64,000 bases of DNA from Haemophilus parainfluenzae (GCF_014931275.1 NZ_CP063110.1:976001-1040000), one strand, 5' to 3'. Positions 21,811 through 31,426 are shown, numbered from the stretch's first letter. Notes: generated by a model from the letters alone, not told the origin. Made by a program: numbers and translations.

Positions 21811-21835
21811 AGGTCGGTGGGATGCCGATCTTTAC
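21811..21835 (+). terminator. Weak hairpin between alaS and csrA
   Basis: GGTCGG and CCGATC pair (one G-U) around a short loop and TTTACTT follows. It may be a partial terminator. Confidence 0.35.
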
Positions 21836-21881
21836 TTGATTGATAGGGATATCTAATAAATGCAAACTAAGGAGATAAAAG

Positions 21882-22073
21882 ATGTTAATCTTAACTCGAA
21901 AAGTTGGCGAAAGTGTTCTCATTGGAGACGATATTTCTATCACGGTTTTGAGTGTACGTGGAAACCAAGTCAAACTCGGTGTGCAAGCGCCTAAAGAAGT
22001 ATCCGTTCACCGAGAGGAAATTTACCAACGAATTCTGCAGTCAAAAGATGAACATATAGATGGGGCATCTTAG
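21882..22073 (+). CDS. csrA: Carbon storage regulator CsrA
   Basis: 63 residues, [17 protein letters not shown] at the N-terminus and [10 protein letters not shown] in the C-terminal half, the RNA-binding faces of the CsrA/RsmA dimer. It binds GGA motifs in mRNA leaders and controls carbon use and lifestyle switches. AAGGAGATAAAAG is an excellent ribosome site. It follows alaS by 78 bases, the conserved order. Confidence 0.97.
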   Translation: MLILTRKVGESVLIGDDISITVLSVRGNQVKLGVQAPKEVSVHREEIYQRILQSKDEHIDGAS

Positions 22074-22235
22074 ACTGACGAGTTTTATGAATGTTTTACA
22101 TTCTATTTATAATTTAATTAACGTTTTTCAAAAAATTAAACCCATTGGTTTGCAAGATTTTAAAAATAACGGAATTTGAGTTATAAAGGTAGAGAAGGAA
22201 CTTTTCCAACTTAAATCTATCAAAATTTAATAAAT

Positions 22236-22272
22236 AATGACCGCACTTTTGTGTTACAGAAGTGTGGTCATT
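22236..22272. other. Long stem-loop with uptake signal upstream of galU
   Basis: AATGACCGCACTT (22236-22248) pairs with AAGTGTGGTCATT (22260-22272), 13 pairs with one G-U, 11-base loop. No T-run follows on the plus strand, so termination is doubtful. The rest of the 22074-22298 gap is A+T-rich without other recognisable elements. Confidence 0.6.
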
Positions 22273-22298
22273 GAATATTTAAACAAAAAGGAAAATCA

Positions 22299-23186
22299 AT
22301 GAAAGTCATTATTCCCGTAGCAGGTTTAGGTACTCGAATGTTACCCGCAACGAAAGCGATTCCAAAAGAAATGTTAACGCTTGTGGATAAACCACTGATT
22401 CAATATGTTGTGAATGAATGTGTCGCTGCAGGCATTAAAGAAATCGTCTTAGTCACACATTCTTCTAAAAATGCGATTGAAAACCACTTTGATACGTCTT
22501 TTGAGTTGGAAACCATGCTTGAAAAACGTGTTAAACGTCAACTTTTGGAAGAGGTTCGTTCTATTTGTCCTAAAGATGTAACTATTATGCACGTTCGTCA
22601 AGGTAATGCGAAAGGCTTGGGGCATGCGGTGTTATGTGGTCGTCCAGTTGTTGGGAATGAGCCATTTGCTGTAGTGTTACCTGATGTGCTTTTAGCGGAT
22701 TTTACGGCAAATCAAAAGAAAGAAAACCTTTCTGCGATGATCAAACGTTTTAAAGAAACACAAGCAAGCCAAATTATGGTAGCACCTGTTTCTGCTGATG
22801 AAGTGAGTAGCTATGGTATTGCTGATTGTGGTGGCGTAGAATTAAAAGGTGGTGATAGCGTTAAAATTAACAGCATTGTTGAAAAACCATCTGTTGAAGA
22901 GGCACCATCAAATCTTGCCGTTGTAGGTCGTTATGTGTTCTCTGCTGCGATTTGGGATTTATTAGAAAGAACACCTGTTGGTGTGGGTGATGAAATTCAA
23001 TTAACGGATGCGATCGATATGCTTATTGAGAAAGAGACTGTTGAAGCATTCCATATGACAGGCAGAAGCTTTGACTGTGGTGATAAGATTGGCTATATGG
23101 AAGCTTTTGTAGAATATGGTCTTCGTCATGATAAATTAGGTAAAGAGTTTAAAGCTTTCCTAAAAGATCTTGCAAAAACCTTATAA
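22299..23186 (+). CDS. galU: UTP-glucose-1-phosphate uridylyltransferase
   Basis: 295 residues. The nucleotidyltransferase motif [18 protein letters not shown] is at residues 9-26, and the sugar-binding VEKP motif is near 195. It makes UDP-glucose for lipooligosaccharide outer-core synthesis and galactose interconversion in the cytoplasm. AAAAAGGAAAATCA precedes the ATG. A clear terminator follows. Full length for the family. Confidence 0.97.
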   Translation: MKVIIPVAGLGTRMLPATKAIPKEMLTLVDKPLIQYVVNECVAAGIKEIVLVTHSSKNAIENHFDTSFELETMLEKRVKRQLLEEVRSICPKDVTIMHVRQGNAKGLGHAVLCGRPVVGNEPFAVVLPDVLLADFTANQKKENLSAMIKRFKETQASQIMVAPVSADEVSSYGIADCGGVELKGGDSVKINSIVEKPSVEEAPSNLAVVGRYVFSAAIWDLLERTPVGVGDEIQLTDAIDMLIEKETVEAFHMTGRSFDCGDKIGYMEAFVEYGLRHDKLGKEFKAFLKDLAKTL

Positions 23187-23193
23187 TTGACTA

Positions 23194-23217
23194 AAACCAC
23201 CGAAAGGTGGTTTTTAT
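23194..23217 (+). terminator. Terminator after galU
   Basis: AAACCACC and GGTGGTTT pair around GAAA, followed by TTTATTTA. Confidence 0.9.
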
Positions 23218-23249
23218 TTATATATTTGGATTAGACAATATAAAAGATA

Positions 23250-23277
23250 AAAAAGAAGGCATCTGATGATGCCTTCT
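23250..23277 (-). terminator. Terminator after the aquaporin gene
   Basis: AGAAGGCATC and GATGCCTTCT pair (10 bp) around TGAT. Read on the minus strand it is followed by TTTTTTATC. Confidence 0.85.
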
Positions 23278-23298
23278 TCTTTCTCTATAAACGAAATC

Positions 23299-23988
23299 TT
23301 AGTTATTTTTCGCTAATAAAGTGCGGTAGATAATACCACCTAAAATACCACCGATAATTGGCGCAACCCAGAATAACCATAATTGGTCGATTGCCCAAGA
23401 ACCTTGGAATACCGCAACTGCAGTACTACGAGCCGGGTTTACAGAGGTATTTGATACAGGAATGCTGATTAAGTGGATTAATGTTAAGCCTAAACCAATT
23501 GCAATTGGCGCAAAACCTGCAGCTGCATTTTTATGAGTTGAACCCATGATGATTAATAAGAAGAATGCAGTCAATAATACTTCTGCTACGAATACTGCTT
23601 CTAAAGAATAACCTTCAGGAGAGTGTTCGCCGTAGCCATTAGATGCAAAACCTGCAGTCACATCAAAGCTCGCTTTACCTGATGCGATAAGATAAAGTGC
23701 AGCACCCGCTACTAAACCACCAACTACTTGAGAAACGATGTATGGAAGAGCATCTTTCGCAGAGAAACGACCGCCTGCTACTAAACCAAGTGTTACAGCT
23801 GGGTTAAAGTGCCCACCAGAAATGTGACCTACTGCGTAAGCCATGGTTAATACGGTTAAACCGAAGGCAAATGCAACGCCCACATAACCGATACCTAGGT
23901 TGACAGAAGCAGCAAAGATTGCACTACCACAACCACCGAAAACTAACCAAAATGTGCCGAAGAATTCAGCAAAAAGTTTTTTTGACAT
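23299..23988 (-). CDS. aqpZ: Aquaporin Z-type water channel
   Basis: 229 residues from the ATG at 23988 ([13 protein letters not shown]), preceded by TTGAGG; a longer in-frame start at 24057 adds an unlikely leader. Six membrane helices and two NPA half-helices: [11 protein letters not shown] and [11 protein letters not shown]. The selectivity-filter residues fit water channels rather than GlpF: His in LIHLISIPV, Thr in NTSVNPA, and the Arg after NPA. It moves water across the inner membrane. A single-gene unit with its own terminator. Confidence 0.93.
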   Translation of the reverse strand: MSKKLFAEFFGTFWLVFGGCGSAIFAASVNLGIGYVGVAFAFGLTVLTMAYAVGHISGGHFNPAVTLGLVAGGRFSAKDALPYIVSQVVGGLVAGAALYLIASGKASFDVTAGFASNGYGEHSPEGYSLEAVFVAEVLLTAFFLLIIMGSTHKNAAAGFAPIAIGLGLTLIHLISIPVSNTSVNPARSTAVAVFQGSWAIDQLWLFWVAPIIGGILGGIIYRTLLAKNN

Positions 23989-24215
23989 AATAGACCTCAA
24001 TATTAAACATGTCGTTATCTTCAAATAACAATAATGTATTGCGAATGCAACAGGCATTTAGTCAAAGGTAATGGTTTTTAGTTCTGCAAATTATTGTAAA
24101 TGTTTGTAAGTGAATGTAAGGGAAATAGCATGCTATACTTTTAGCCGTCTAGATTGTCATTTTGCTTATTTTTCATTAAAATACGGATAAATTATCAGGT
24201 TATTTAAGGTGCATT

Positions 24216-24533
24216 ATGGCAAACTGGGATGGCAAATATATTAGCCCTTATGCAGAGCATGGCAAAAAGAGCGAGCAAGTCAAAAAAATTACAGTGTCTA
24301 TTCCAATTAAAGTATTGGAAATTTTGACGAACGAGCGTACGCGTCGTCAGCTGAAAAGTTTGCGTCATGCAACAAATAGTGAATTGCTTTGTGAGGCATT
24401 CTTGCATGCTTTTACGGGGCAGCCATTACCGACTGATGCAGATTTAATGAAAGAACGCCATGATGAGATTCCTGAAAATGCCAAAGAGATCATGCGTGAT
24501 TTAGGCATCGATCCTGAAAGCTGGGAATATTAA
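24216..24533 (+). CDS. metJ: Methionine repressor MetJ
   Basis: 105 residues, the exact family length. The ribbon-helix-helix DNA-binding strand is [15 protein letters not shown] (about 26-40), followed by [33 protein letters not shown]. With S-adenosylmethionine bound it represses methionine biosynthesis and uptake genes. AAGGTGCATT lies before the ATG. It stands alone here, with no met structural gene beside it, and converges with cueR (one base apart). Confidence 0.97.
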   Translation: MANWDGKYISPYAEHGKKSEQVKKITVSIPIKVLEILTNERTRRQLKSLRHATNSELLCEAFLHAFTGQPLPTDADLMKERHDEIPENAKEIMRDLGIDPESWEY

Positions 24534-24534
24534 T

Positions 24535-24921
24535 TTATCCTTTTAATCCTTCTAAAATACTGCATTCAGGGTAATCATTGCCCTGACAAGCGTTATGCCA
24601 TCGTTCCAATTCCTCTACCATTTTTTGCAAGTGATGAATTTGCTCATTCAATGTTTTAATATGCTGCGTCGTAAGTGCTTTAACTTCTCGGCTACTACGA
24701 TTGGGATTATCCTGTAATTGCAAAAGTTGGTGAATTTGTTGGAGTGAAAACCCTACATCTCGAGAGTGACGAATAAAACGTAGTCGTTCTAAATCCTTTT
24801 CTTCATAATGGCGATAACCGGAAAGGCTTCGCTGTGCTGGTTTTAATAAGCCGGACTTTTCATAATCCCGAATTTGTTTACTTGATAAACCGACTAATTT
24901 TGCCACTTCACTGATGTTCAT
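24535..24921 (-). CDS. cueR: Copper-responsive MerR-family activator CueR
   Basis: 128 residues. N-terminal winged-helix (NISEVAKLVGLSSKQIRDYEKSGLL), a dimerisation helix (about 80-110), and a metal loop CQGNDYPEC near residues 112-120 whose two cysteines match the Cu(I)-binding pair of CueR. It activates copper efflux genes by realigning a promoter with an over-long spacer. It is divergent from copZ-copA, and exactly such a promoter lies in the gap. Confidence 0.93.
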   Translation of the reverse strand: MNISEVAKLVGLSSKQIRDYEKSGLLKPAQRSLSGYRHYEEKDLERLRFIRHSRDVGFSLQQIHQLLQLQDNPNRSSREVKALTTQHIKTLNEQIHHLQKMVEELERWHNACQGNDYPECSILEGLKG

Positions 24922-24930
24922 AAAAAATCC

Positions 24931-24961
24931 TTGACCTTAACCTTATGTTAAGGTTTATAGT
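24931..24961 (+). promoter_or_regulatory. CueR-type promoter of copZ-copA (19-bp spacer)
   Basis: TTGACC (24931-24936) and TATAGT (24956-24961) are separated by 19 bases. The spacer holds the dyad ACCTTAAC-5 bases-GTTAAGGT (24934-24954). This is the architecture of MerR-family targets, with sequence close to the E. coli copA operator. Confidence 0.9.
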
Positions 24962-25001
24962 AAACTCAATTTCAATCTATATCAATAATTAAGGAGTAAA
25001 T

Positions 25002-25211
25002 ATGAAATCAATTACATTACATGTAACAGGAATGACTTGTGGTGGTTGTGTGAAAAGCGTCACAAGAGTGTTAGAAGAACTTAATGGCGTAGAAAAAGCC
25101 GTAGTAACACTTGATGATGGTAAAGCAGTGGTTACCTTTGATGAAAGTGCGGTTAGTATTCCACAATTAATTGAAACAATTGAAGAAGCAGGTTTTGATG
25201 CAACAGAATAA
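25002..25211 (+). CDS. copZ: Copper chaperone CopZ
   Basis: 69 residues, a single heavy-metal-associated domain. GMTCGGC at residues 10-16 holds the two copper-binding cysteines. It carries Cu(I) in the cytoplasm and delivers it to CopA. AAGGAG precedes the ATG. Its last codons overlap the copA start by 14 bases, so translation is probably coupled. An uptake signal lies at 25145-25153. Confidence 0.94.
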   Translation: MKSITLHVTGMTCGGCVKSVTRVLEELNGVEKAVVTLDDGKAVVTFDESAVSIPQLIETIEEAGFDATE

Positions 25212-27366
25212 AAAAATAGCCATTCAAATCGAGGGAATGACCTGTCAATCCTGTGCTAACCGGATTGAAAAGGTGTTGAATCGAAATGATTTTGTCTCTG
25301 ACGCGGGCGTGAATTTTGCGGCAGAGGAAGCGCACGTAGTATTTGATTCATCTCAGGCTTCAGAACAAGATATTTTGACAATTATTCAAAAAGCGGGATT
25401 TAATGGCATTCTAAAGCAAAATGTGCTACCTAGCGCACCTAATGAAACGAAGATTAGTCCGCGTTTATGGTTGCTTTTGTTCATTAACATTCCTTTTTTA
25501 ATCGGAATGATCGGAATGATGTTTAATCATCATTCTTGGATGATTCCACCAATGTGGCAATTTGTTCTTGCGAGTATTGTGCAACTTTGGTTAGCCATTC
25601 CTTTTTATAAAGGTGCGATTGGTAGTATTCGAGGTGGTTTGGCCAATATGGATGTACTGGTAAGTACTGGTACGTTGGTGATTTATCTCTATTCGGTCTT
25701 TATGCTGTTTTATCATCAGTCAATGGGACATGATGGCGCATCTCATGTCTATTTTGAAGTATCGGTGATGGTAATTGGTTTTGTCAGCCTAGGGAAATTT
25801 CTTGAGGAAAGAACGAAGAAACAAAGCTTAAACAGTTTAGGGCTATTATTACAACTCACCCCAAAACAAGTCAGTGTTCAACGTGAAAATCGTTGGGAAA
25901 CGATTCCTCTCGATCAAGTAAAAATAGGAGATATTTTACGAGCTAATCAAGGTGAACGTATTGCAGCTGATGGCGTAGTTGAACAGGGTAGTGGTTGGTG
26001 CGATGAGAGTCATTTAACCGGTGAATCTCAACCATTAGAAAAAATGTCTCAAAGTCCTGTGCTTGCGGGGGCAATGGTGACACAAGGTAGCCTTATTTAT
26101 CGAGCCAATCAACTCGGTCAGCAAACCCTATTGGGCGATATGATGAAAGCGCTCTCAGAGGCGCAAGGTACAAAAGCACCGATTGCTCGTTTTGCCGATA
26201 AAGTTGCTGCTGTATTTGTGCCAGCCGTGTTATTGATTTCCGCGATAACATTTGGAGCAACCTGGTGGATAAAAGGTGATTGGGTTACCGCTTTAATTCA
26301 TGCGGTTGCCGTGTTAGTTATCGCTTGTCCTTGTGCGTTAGGGCTTGCTACACCTGCTGCCATAATGGTGGGAATGGGGAAAGCAGTCAATGCAGGGATT
26401 TGGTTTAAAGATGCAGCATCCATGGAAGAGGCAGCGCATGTGGATACGGTGGTATTAGATAAAACAGGAACGCTAACTCAAGGAGAACTCAAAATTGCCG
26501 CTGTTTGGCAACCACAAAGTGCGCTCTATTCTGAGGAAGATTTATATCGCATTGCGGCTTCCGTTGAGCAAAATGCCAATCATCCTTTAGCTAAAGCGAT
26601 AGTCCTGGCTGCACAGGAAAAATCACTTGAAATTCCGACCGCACTTTCAGTTCATTCAGAAGTGGGTATGGGCATCTCAGCTCACATTGAAGGAGTTGGT
26701 TTGGTTAAAGTGGGTAAGCCGACTTATTGTGACTTAACCTTACTAGATAATATGCAAGAAATTTGGCAAATTGCGAGTATTGTTGCGGTATCTGTAGATA
26801 ACAACCCAATAGGTGCATTTGCCCTAGCAGACAGTCTAAAAGAGGATAGTTTGCAAGCGATTCAGCGTTTACATCAACATAATATTGATGTGGTGATAAT
26901 GAGTGGTGATCAGCAATCTGTCGTTGATTATGTTGCCCAACAAGTAGGAGTGAAAACTGCACAGGGTAATTGCAGTCCACGTGACAAAGCTGCTTACATT
27001 GAGACATTACGTCAGCAAGGCAAAGTGGTGGCAATGGTTGGTGATGGTGTGAATGATGCACCCGCATTAGCGATGGCTAACGTAAGCTTTGCGATGAAAT
27101 CGGGTTCTGATGTTGCAGAACAAACTGCATCGGCGACACTCATGCAGCATTCGGTGGATCAGTTAGTCGATGGATTAATGATTTCTCGTGCAACATTAAA
27201 AAATATTAAGCAAAACTTATTCTTCGCCTTAATTTACAATGTGTTAGGTATTCCACTTGCCGCATTGGGCTACTTAAGTCCTGTCCTGGCCGGTGCAGCC
27301 ATGGCGATGAGTTCGCTTTCTGTACTGTCAAATGCACTGCGATTAAAACGGGTGAAAATTAAATAA
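25198..27366 (+). CDS. copA: Copper-exporting P1B-type ATPase
   Basis: 722 residues from the ATG at 25198, which begins MQQNKKIAIQIEGMTCQSC; the in-frame ATG at 25171 lies inside copZ. One N-terminal metal domain (GMTCQSC), eight membrane helices, the transport motif CPCALG, phosphorylation site DKTGT, NHPLAKA histidine-proline motif and GDGVNDAPALA hinge. It pumps Cu(I) out of the cytoplasm. Most enterobacterial CopA have two N-terminal metal domains; here the separate CopZ may take the other's role. Uptake signal at 26638-26646. Confidence 0.96.
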   Translation: MQQNKKIAIQIEGMTCQSCANRIEKVLNRNDFVSDAGVNFAAEEAHVVFDSSQASEQDILTIIQKAGFNGILKQNVLPSAPNETKISPRLWLLLFINIPFLIGMIGMMFNHHSWMIPPMWQFVLASIVQLWLAIPFYKGAIGSIRGGLANMDVLVSTGTLVIYLYSVFMLFYHQSMGHDGASHVYFEVSVMVIGFVSLGKFLEERTKKQSLNSLGLLLQLTPKQVSVQRENRWETIPLDQVKIGDILRANQGERIAADGVVEQGSGWCDESHLTGESQPLEKMSQSPVLAGAMVTQGSLIYRANQLGQQTLLGDMMKALSEAQGTKAPIARFADKVAAVFVPAVLLISAITFGATWWIKGDWVTALIHAVAVLVIACPCALGLATPAAIMVGMGKAVNAGIWFKDAASMEEAAHVDTVVLDKTGTLTQGELKIAAVWQPQSALYSEEDLYRIAASVEQNANHPLAKAIVLAAQEKSLEIPTALSVHSEVGMGISAHIEGVGLVKVGKPTYCDLTLLDNMQEIWQIASIVAVSVDNNPIGAFALADSLKEDSLQAIQRLHQHNIDVVIMSGDQQSVVDYVAQQVGVKTAQGNCSPRDKAAYIETLRQQGKVVAMVGDGVNDAPALAMANVSFAMKSGSDVAEQTASATLMQHSVDQLVDGLMISRATLKNIKQNLFFALIYNVLGIPLAALGYLSPVLAGAAMAMSSLSVLSNALRLKRVKIK

Positions 27367-27368
27367 GA

Positions 27369-27399
27369 AAAAGGCGATATGAAAATATCGCCTTTTGTT
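27369..27399. terminator. Bidirectional terminator between copA and cpxA
   Basis: AAAGGCGATAT and ATATCGCCTTT pair (11 bp) around GAAA, with A-rich and T-rich flanks, serving two convergent units. Confidence 0.9.
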
Positions 27400-27403
27400 T
27401 GAA

Positions 27404-28807
27404 CTAACTTTGTTTCCATAATGGAAGTTGAATAGTGACGGCAAGTCCACCTAAATTACTGGATTCTGCCCATACTTTTCCATGGTGCTCATTAACTACG
27501 TTATAAACAATGGTTAATCCCAACCCTGTTCCACCAGTGGCCCGTGTTCGGGTTTCATCTACACGATAAAATGGCTTAAAGATTTTATCAAACTCTTCAG
27601 GTGGTAAGCCTAAGCCATTATCATCCACTCGAATTTGTAGGCAGTTCTCATCCTGTTCATTTTTTTGTAAGTTAATAGTGAGAAAAATACGGTCTTTAGT
27701 GTATTTCAATGCATTACGAACAATGTTTTCAATTGCACTGGTAAGTAAGCTAAGGTTACCATAAATCATGTGCTTTTCAGGATGTAAGATAGAGATATTC
27801 ACATCACAAGTTATTTTTCGTTGCTCAGCTTCAAATAGAGCATCCTTTATGACATCGTCCCAGAGTTGATCAATAGAAAATAAATTGTGCTCCATTTGAG
27901 AATGCATTTGTTGGCGGGAAATGAGCAGCAATTCACTAATCATCTTATCCATTCGTTGTATTTCTTTTTCAATACGTTTGACGGGTTCAATATCACCTGT
28001 TTGATGACGAACTAGCGCAGTGGAAAGCTGCAAACGCGTTAATGGTGTTTTTAATTCATGTGAGATGGATGAAAGTAGATTGTGTTGGTTTGAAATTAGA
28101 TTATCAATCGCAATCGACATTTTGTTAAAACTTTGACCGACTTCTCGCAATTCTGATGGGCCATGATTCGCTAACTCATTATCAACTTTGAAGTTACCTA
28201 ATGCCACGCTATTCGCGGCTTTTTGCAAATTGGTAATAGGTTTGACGATGGTGTGAGTAAACCACCAAAGCAAAGGAGTTGTGATAATTAACGTTAAGAG
28301 CAGCAAGATCCAAGGGTGATCAAGCATATAACGTAAAATTTCTTGTTGGCCATTTGCTCGAGACACAAAGAATAATTCGGATGCTTGGTCAGAATCGCCA
28401 ATATAGACTTTAAAAGGTCCTGCAATTTGAATATCTTTAAACGTTTTGCGTTGTGGCTGGGCAAAGTTACTTGATTCTTGGGCGAACTGAGCAATATGTA
28501 TTCTTTCTTCGCCTAAAGCGCCGAAGATTTCTTTTTCAGGCGTCATGATGACTGGGCGAGCAGAGTCGAATTTATCAGTTGGAAGCACAGGAACGCCTGC
28601 GAGAATACCATTGATTCTATTGTTACGGATTGATTCAACGAGTTTCTTTTGATAGCTCGATATTTCATTTTGATTTAAATCTGAGTATAAGCGACTATCA
28701 AAATAAGGGAGTGCGACTAAAAGCGCGGTCATGGCAAAGAATGCCAACCAAAAGACAGTGAATGTGCGTATAGTGAGCTGATTTAAGCTAAATTTCTTAA
28801 TAAGCAT
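27404..28807 (-). CDS. cpxA: Sensor histidine kinase CpxA
   Basis: 467 residues. First membrane helix about 14-35, a periplasmic sensor region about 36-163, second helix about 164-184, HAMP to about 240, then the H-box SSISHELKTPLTRL with His250 and the ATPase G boxes DNGLGLPPEEF and GGTGLGL. It senses envelope protein damage and phosphorylates CpxR. The start overlaps the cpxR stop by one base (TAATG), so the two are coupled. The gene sits close to bamE, a part of the outer membrane assembly machine. Confidence 0.88.
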   Translation of the reverse strand: MLIKKFSLNQLTIRTFTVFWLAFFAMTALLVALPYFDSRLYSDLNQNEISSYQKKLVESIRNNRINGILAGVPVLPTDKFDSARPVIMTPEKEIFGALGEERIHIAQFAQESSNFAQPQRKTFKDIQIAGPFKVYIGDSDQASELFFVSRANGQQEILRYMLDHPWILLLLTLIITTPLLWWFTHTIVKPITNLQKAANSVALGNFKVDNELANHGPSELREVGQSFNKMSIAIDNLISNQHNLLSSISHELKTPLTRLQLSTALVRHQTGDIEPVKRIEKEIQRMDKMISELLLISRQQMHSQMEHNLFSIDQLWDDVIKDALFEAEQRKITCDVNISILHPEKHMIYGNLSLLTSAIENIVRNALKYTKDRIFLTINLQKNEQDENCLQIRVDDNGLGLPPEEFDKIFKPFYRVDETRTRATGGTGLGLTIVYNVVNEHHGKVWAESSNLGGLAVTIQLPLWKQS

Positions 28808-29511
28808 TATTCACAAACCAATAAGTAACCACGACCACGTAGCGTTTTCAGCCATGGTAAGCCATTGTCTCTTTCTGGAAGTTTTTTGCGCAAGTTTGAC
28901 ATATGCATATCAATCGAGCGATCGAAAGGAGAAAGGTGTTTGCCAAGCACATTCATACTTAATTCTTCACGCGAGACAATTTGTCCAGGGCGAAGCACAA
29001 GTTTATGAAGTAGGGCAAATTCAGAGCCAGTTAGACCGAGATCTTGGCCTTTATAAGAGGCTTGTTGAAGACCAGAATGAAGCACTAAACCACAAAATTC
29101 CAATGTATTCTCTTCTGATGGAAGTGCGGTCGAATTTTGAGAACTTTCTGATGGGCTAACGCGACGTAAAATTGCCTTAATGCGGGCAACCAACTCACGA
29201 TCGTTAAATGGTTTTGGCAAATAGTCATCGGCACCAAGCTCTAAGCCTAGTACACGATCGATTTCTTCACCACGCGCAGTAAGCATCATTACAGGGACGT
29301 TTGATGTTTGACGAATTTTCTTGAGTGTTTCAATGCCGTTTAATACAGGCATCATGACATCCAATAAGACTAATTGGTGACTTGAGTTTAACTTGTCTAA
29401 TGCTTCTTGACCATTATTTGCGACTTCGATTTCAAAACCAGTCAGTCGTAAGACTTCTGCAAGTAAATCTGTTAGTTCAATATCATCATCAACTAATAGA
29501 ATTTTTGACAT
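28807..29511 (-). CDS. cpxR: Response regulator CpxR (OmpR family)
   Basis: 234 residues from the ATG at 29511 (MSKILLVDDDIELTDLL), chosen because AAGGGA lies just upstream; an in-frame start at 29553 adds an atypical leader. Receiver domain with phospho-acceptor Asp51 (LVLLDVMMP) and Lys in KPFND, then a winged-helix DNA-binding domain ending LKTLRGRGYLLVCE. With CpxA it controls envelope stress genes. It is read in the same direction as bamE, 63 bases downstream. Uptake signal at 29122-29130, in the interdomain linker. Confidence 0.9.
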   Translation of the reverse strand: MSKILLVDDDIELTDLLAEVLRLTGFEIEVANNGQEALDKLNSSHQLVLLDVMMPVLNGIETLKKIRQTSNVPVMMLTARGEEIDRVLGLELGADDYLPKPFNDRELVARIKAILRRVSPSESSQNSTALPSEENTLEFCGLVLHSGLQQASYKGQDLGLTGSEFALLHKLVLRPGQIVSREELSMNVLGKHLSPFDRSIDMHMSNLRKKLPERDNGLPWLKTLRGRGYLLVCE

Positions 29512-29535
29512 TTTTATTCCCTTGTAATACAACGA

Positions 29536-29559
29536 ACCTGCTTGATATGACAAGCAGGT
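29536..29559. other. Stem-loop between bamE and cpxR
   Basis: ACCTGCTTG and CAAGCAGGT pair perfectly (9 bp) around ATATGA. The T-run is on the plus-strand side, whereas the flanking genes are on the minus strand, so it may be a processing or stability element rather than a true terminator. Confidence 0.5.
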
Positions 29560-29574
29560 ATTGTTTTTTTATGA

Positions 29575-29988
29575 CTACCAGAATTTCCACCAGCTTTTCT
29601 TACCTGCGTTTTCAGGTGTGCTGATAATAGTATTATTTTCGTCTTGTTTTGCCACTTCAGGTAATGGCTTATCTAATTCTGCACTGCTCACTAAACCGTT
29701 TTGATCGAATTTCACTGTAAATGTGTGCTGTTCAGGTTTTTGGTAAGAGTGTTGTTGTAAGAACACGTAATACCAAGTTAAGTTACTATAAGGATCAATT
29801 AAAACCGGTGTGCCAAGTAAATATTGTACTTGTTGGGCTGTCATGCCAGGTTTTACTTGTGCCACAGTAGCCGCTTCTAAATAGTTACCTTGTGGTACAT
29901 CAATACGATAAACTACTTTTTGTACAGTTGAACAAGAAGTTAAGCTTAATGCTAAAACAACTGCACCTAAAAATGTTTTTAATTGCAT
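29575..29988 (-). CDS. bamE: Outer membrane assembly lipoprotein BamE (SmpA)
   Basis: 137 residues. Lipoprotein signal ending LTSC (Cys19), then the SmpA/OmlA fold with the characteristic VKPGMTAQQVQYLLGTP and WYYVF motifs. It is a small non-essential subunit that stabilises the BAM complex. The C-terminal third extends beyond the E. coli protein (113 residues) with a Lys/Asn-rich tail ending KKSWWKFW. It lies upstream of cpxRA and downstream of yejK, on the same strand. Confidence 0.93.
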   Translation of the reverse strand: MQLKTFLGAVVLALSLTSCSTVQKVVYRIDVPQGNYLEAATVAQVKPGMTAQQVQYLLGTPVLIDPYSNLTWYYVFLQQHSYQKPEQHTFTVKFDQNGLVSSAELDKPLPEVAKQDENNTIISTPENAGKKSWWKFW

Positions 29989-30050
29989 ATTTTTTACCTT
30001 TTACTGCAAAGTTATGTCGAATGATACCGAAACTTTATGATCTTGCCAAA

Positions 30051-31067
30051 TTAATTATCGCACTTTAATGCTTTTTGAAGTTGATCTTTCAAATTTGGTG
30101 GTATCCCTTTGATTGTTAAAGTATCTGTAAGTGGATCCCATTCAATACGATTATTCAATAAATCCGCATCAAAACTTAATGTCACCCCTTTACCGGAACC
30201 TGAAAATTTCGTTAATGTTTTTAAGGCTGAACGTACTGGTGGAATCGTTTCTTCCAAGCCGTAATCTTGCTCTTCTGTAAAGGTGACAAAAGGGCGCTCG
30301 TTTAGAGTCGGTAAATTTGCTGAAAGTTCAGTTAAGGCAATTTCATCACCGCTTGCTAATTGACCTTTGCAGTATTCAAATACCTGTTTTTTCACCGCTT
30401 GAGTTTGTTCTTTGTTCAATTCACCCTGTTCACAGTAGTCACTGACTGCTTGTAATAGGCATTGGTTTTGAACTTGCGGATTTAAACCTTCTTCTGCCCC
30501 TAAGAAATCCATAAAGAAGTCACTGATTTTACGACCAACGCGACCTTTAATAAAAGTAAGATAGCGGTTTGAGTTTGCGTTTACTTGCAAATCAGTTAGG
30601 TTAATTCGTGCAGCAATATCAAATTGTGTGATATCTAAGTATTCTGTACGGCGAATTTCAAGATTTTCGTCAACTAACATACTGATACGACTATCTAACA
30701 GGGCGATGAATAAGTAATCAGTTGCTAAAAAGTTATATTGGCATAGGATTAGCGTGCCACTGTCAGCAAAATTATATTTGCCCAATTCTTGCGCTAATAA
30801 TTTTGTGGATTGTTGGCTGAAATTTAAAAAGTTGATTTCATTTTCTAATAAACGATTCAGATCTTGTGCAAAAATGGAATTATCTTGGAAGACACCAAAT
30901 GCTTTGCCTTTATTTTGATAACCTTGATGTAATTGCAACATCATTTGTTCGACTTCTGGCGTAATGGTGAGAAGTTCATCACGCAACACACTTTCCATGG
31001 TAGTGGTTTCATTTTCAGCGTGCTTAACTAGTTGATGTAGCACGATTTGATTAACCGTAATGCTCAT
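30051..31067 (-). CDS. yejK: Nucleoid-associated protein YejK (NdpA)
   Basis: 338 residues, close to the usual 335. NdpA-family motifs include the N-terminal [11 protein letters not shown] and the central [14 protein letters not shown] stretch (here [16 protein letters not shown]). The protein co-purifies with the nucleoid in E. coli and related proteins affect gyrase activity, but its exact role is not settled. AAGGAAAAAATT precedes the ATG. It is divergent from yejL-yejM, with an uptake signal (31103-31111) in the gap. Confidence 0.92.
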   Translation of the reverse strand: MSITVNQIVLHQLVKHAENETTTMESVLRDELLTITPEVEQMMLQLHQGYQNKGKAFGVFQDNSIFAQDLNRLLENEINFLNFSQQSTKLLAQELGKYNFADSGTLILCQYNFLATDYLFIALLDSRISMLVDENLEIRRTEYLDITQFDIAARINLTDLQVNANSNRYLTFIKGRVGRKISDFFMDFLGAEEGLNPQVQNQCLLQAVSDYCEQGELNKEQTQAVKKQVFEYCKGQLASGDEIALTELSANLPTLNERPFVTFTEEQDYGLEETIPPVRSALKTLTKFSGSGKGVTLSFDADLLNNRIEWDPLTDTLTIKGIPPNLKDQLQKALKCDN

Positions 31068-31206
31068 AATTTTTTCCTTCGTAAAATTTACCTTAAATTA
31101 TAACCGCACTTTTTAAGCAAGAAAAAAGAAATTATTCAGATTGGAGAAATTATCAGGTATGATATGAGAAGTTTTTTTGTATTTAGAACAGGCTTAAACA
31201 TTCCAA

Positions 31207-31425
31207 ATGGCTCAACATTCAAAGTATTCCGATGGGCAAGTTAATGCCATCATTAACGATATGATTAGCGTGCTTGAAACTCACAAAGCGCCCGTTGATC
31301 TTTCTCTTATCGCTTTAGGCAATATGGCCAGTAATTTATTAACCACTAGCGTGCCAGCCGCACAGCGTGAAGCATTAGCACAAGCCTTTGCCAACTCTCT
31401 GATGAATTCGGTGAAAACAAAGTAA
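31207..31425 (+). CDS. yejL: YejL (UPF0352) family protein
   Basis: 72 residues, small and helical, beginning MAQHSKYSDGQVNAIINDMISVLETHKAP. The family is found only in gammaproteobacteria and is nearly always placed before yejM. No catalytic motif is visible and its function is unknown. The stop codon is followed one base later by the yejM start, so the two are co-translated. Confidence 0.88.
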   Translation: MAQHSKYSDGQVNAIINDMISVLETHKAPVDLSLIALGNMASNLLTTSVPAAQREALAQAFANSLMNSVKTK

Positions 31426-31426
31426 A

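Noticed and set aside
24143..24158. MetJ-box-like AGCCGTCT before metJ
   Set aside because: The first 8-mer matches AGACGTCT at seven positions but the adjacent 8-mer matches poorly, and MetJ needs at least two tandem boxes.
29536..29559. Classic rho-independent terminator of bamE
   Set aside because: The stem is good, but the T-run is on the wrong side for the minus-strand genes, so it is listed only as a stem-loop.
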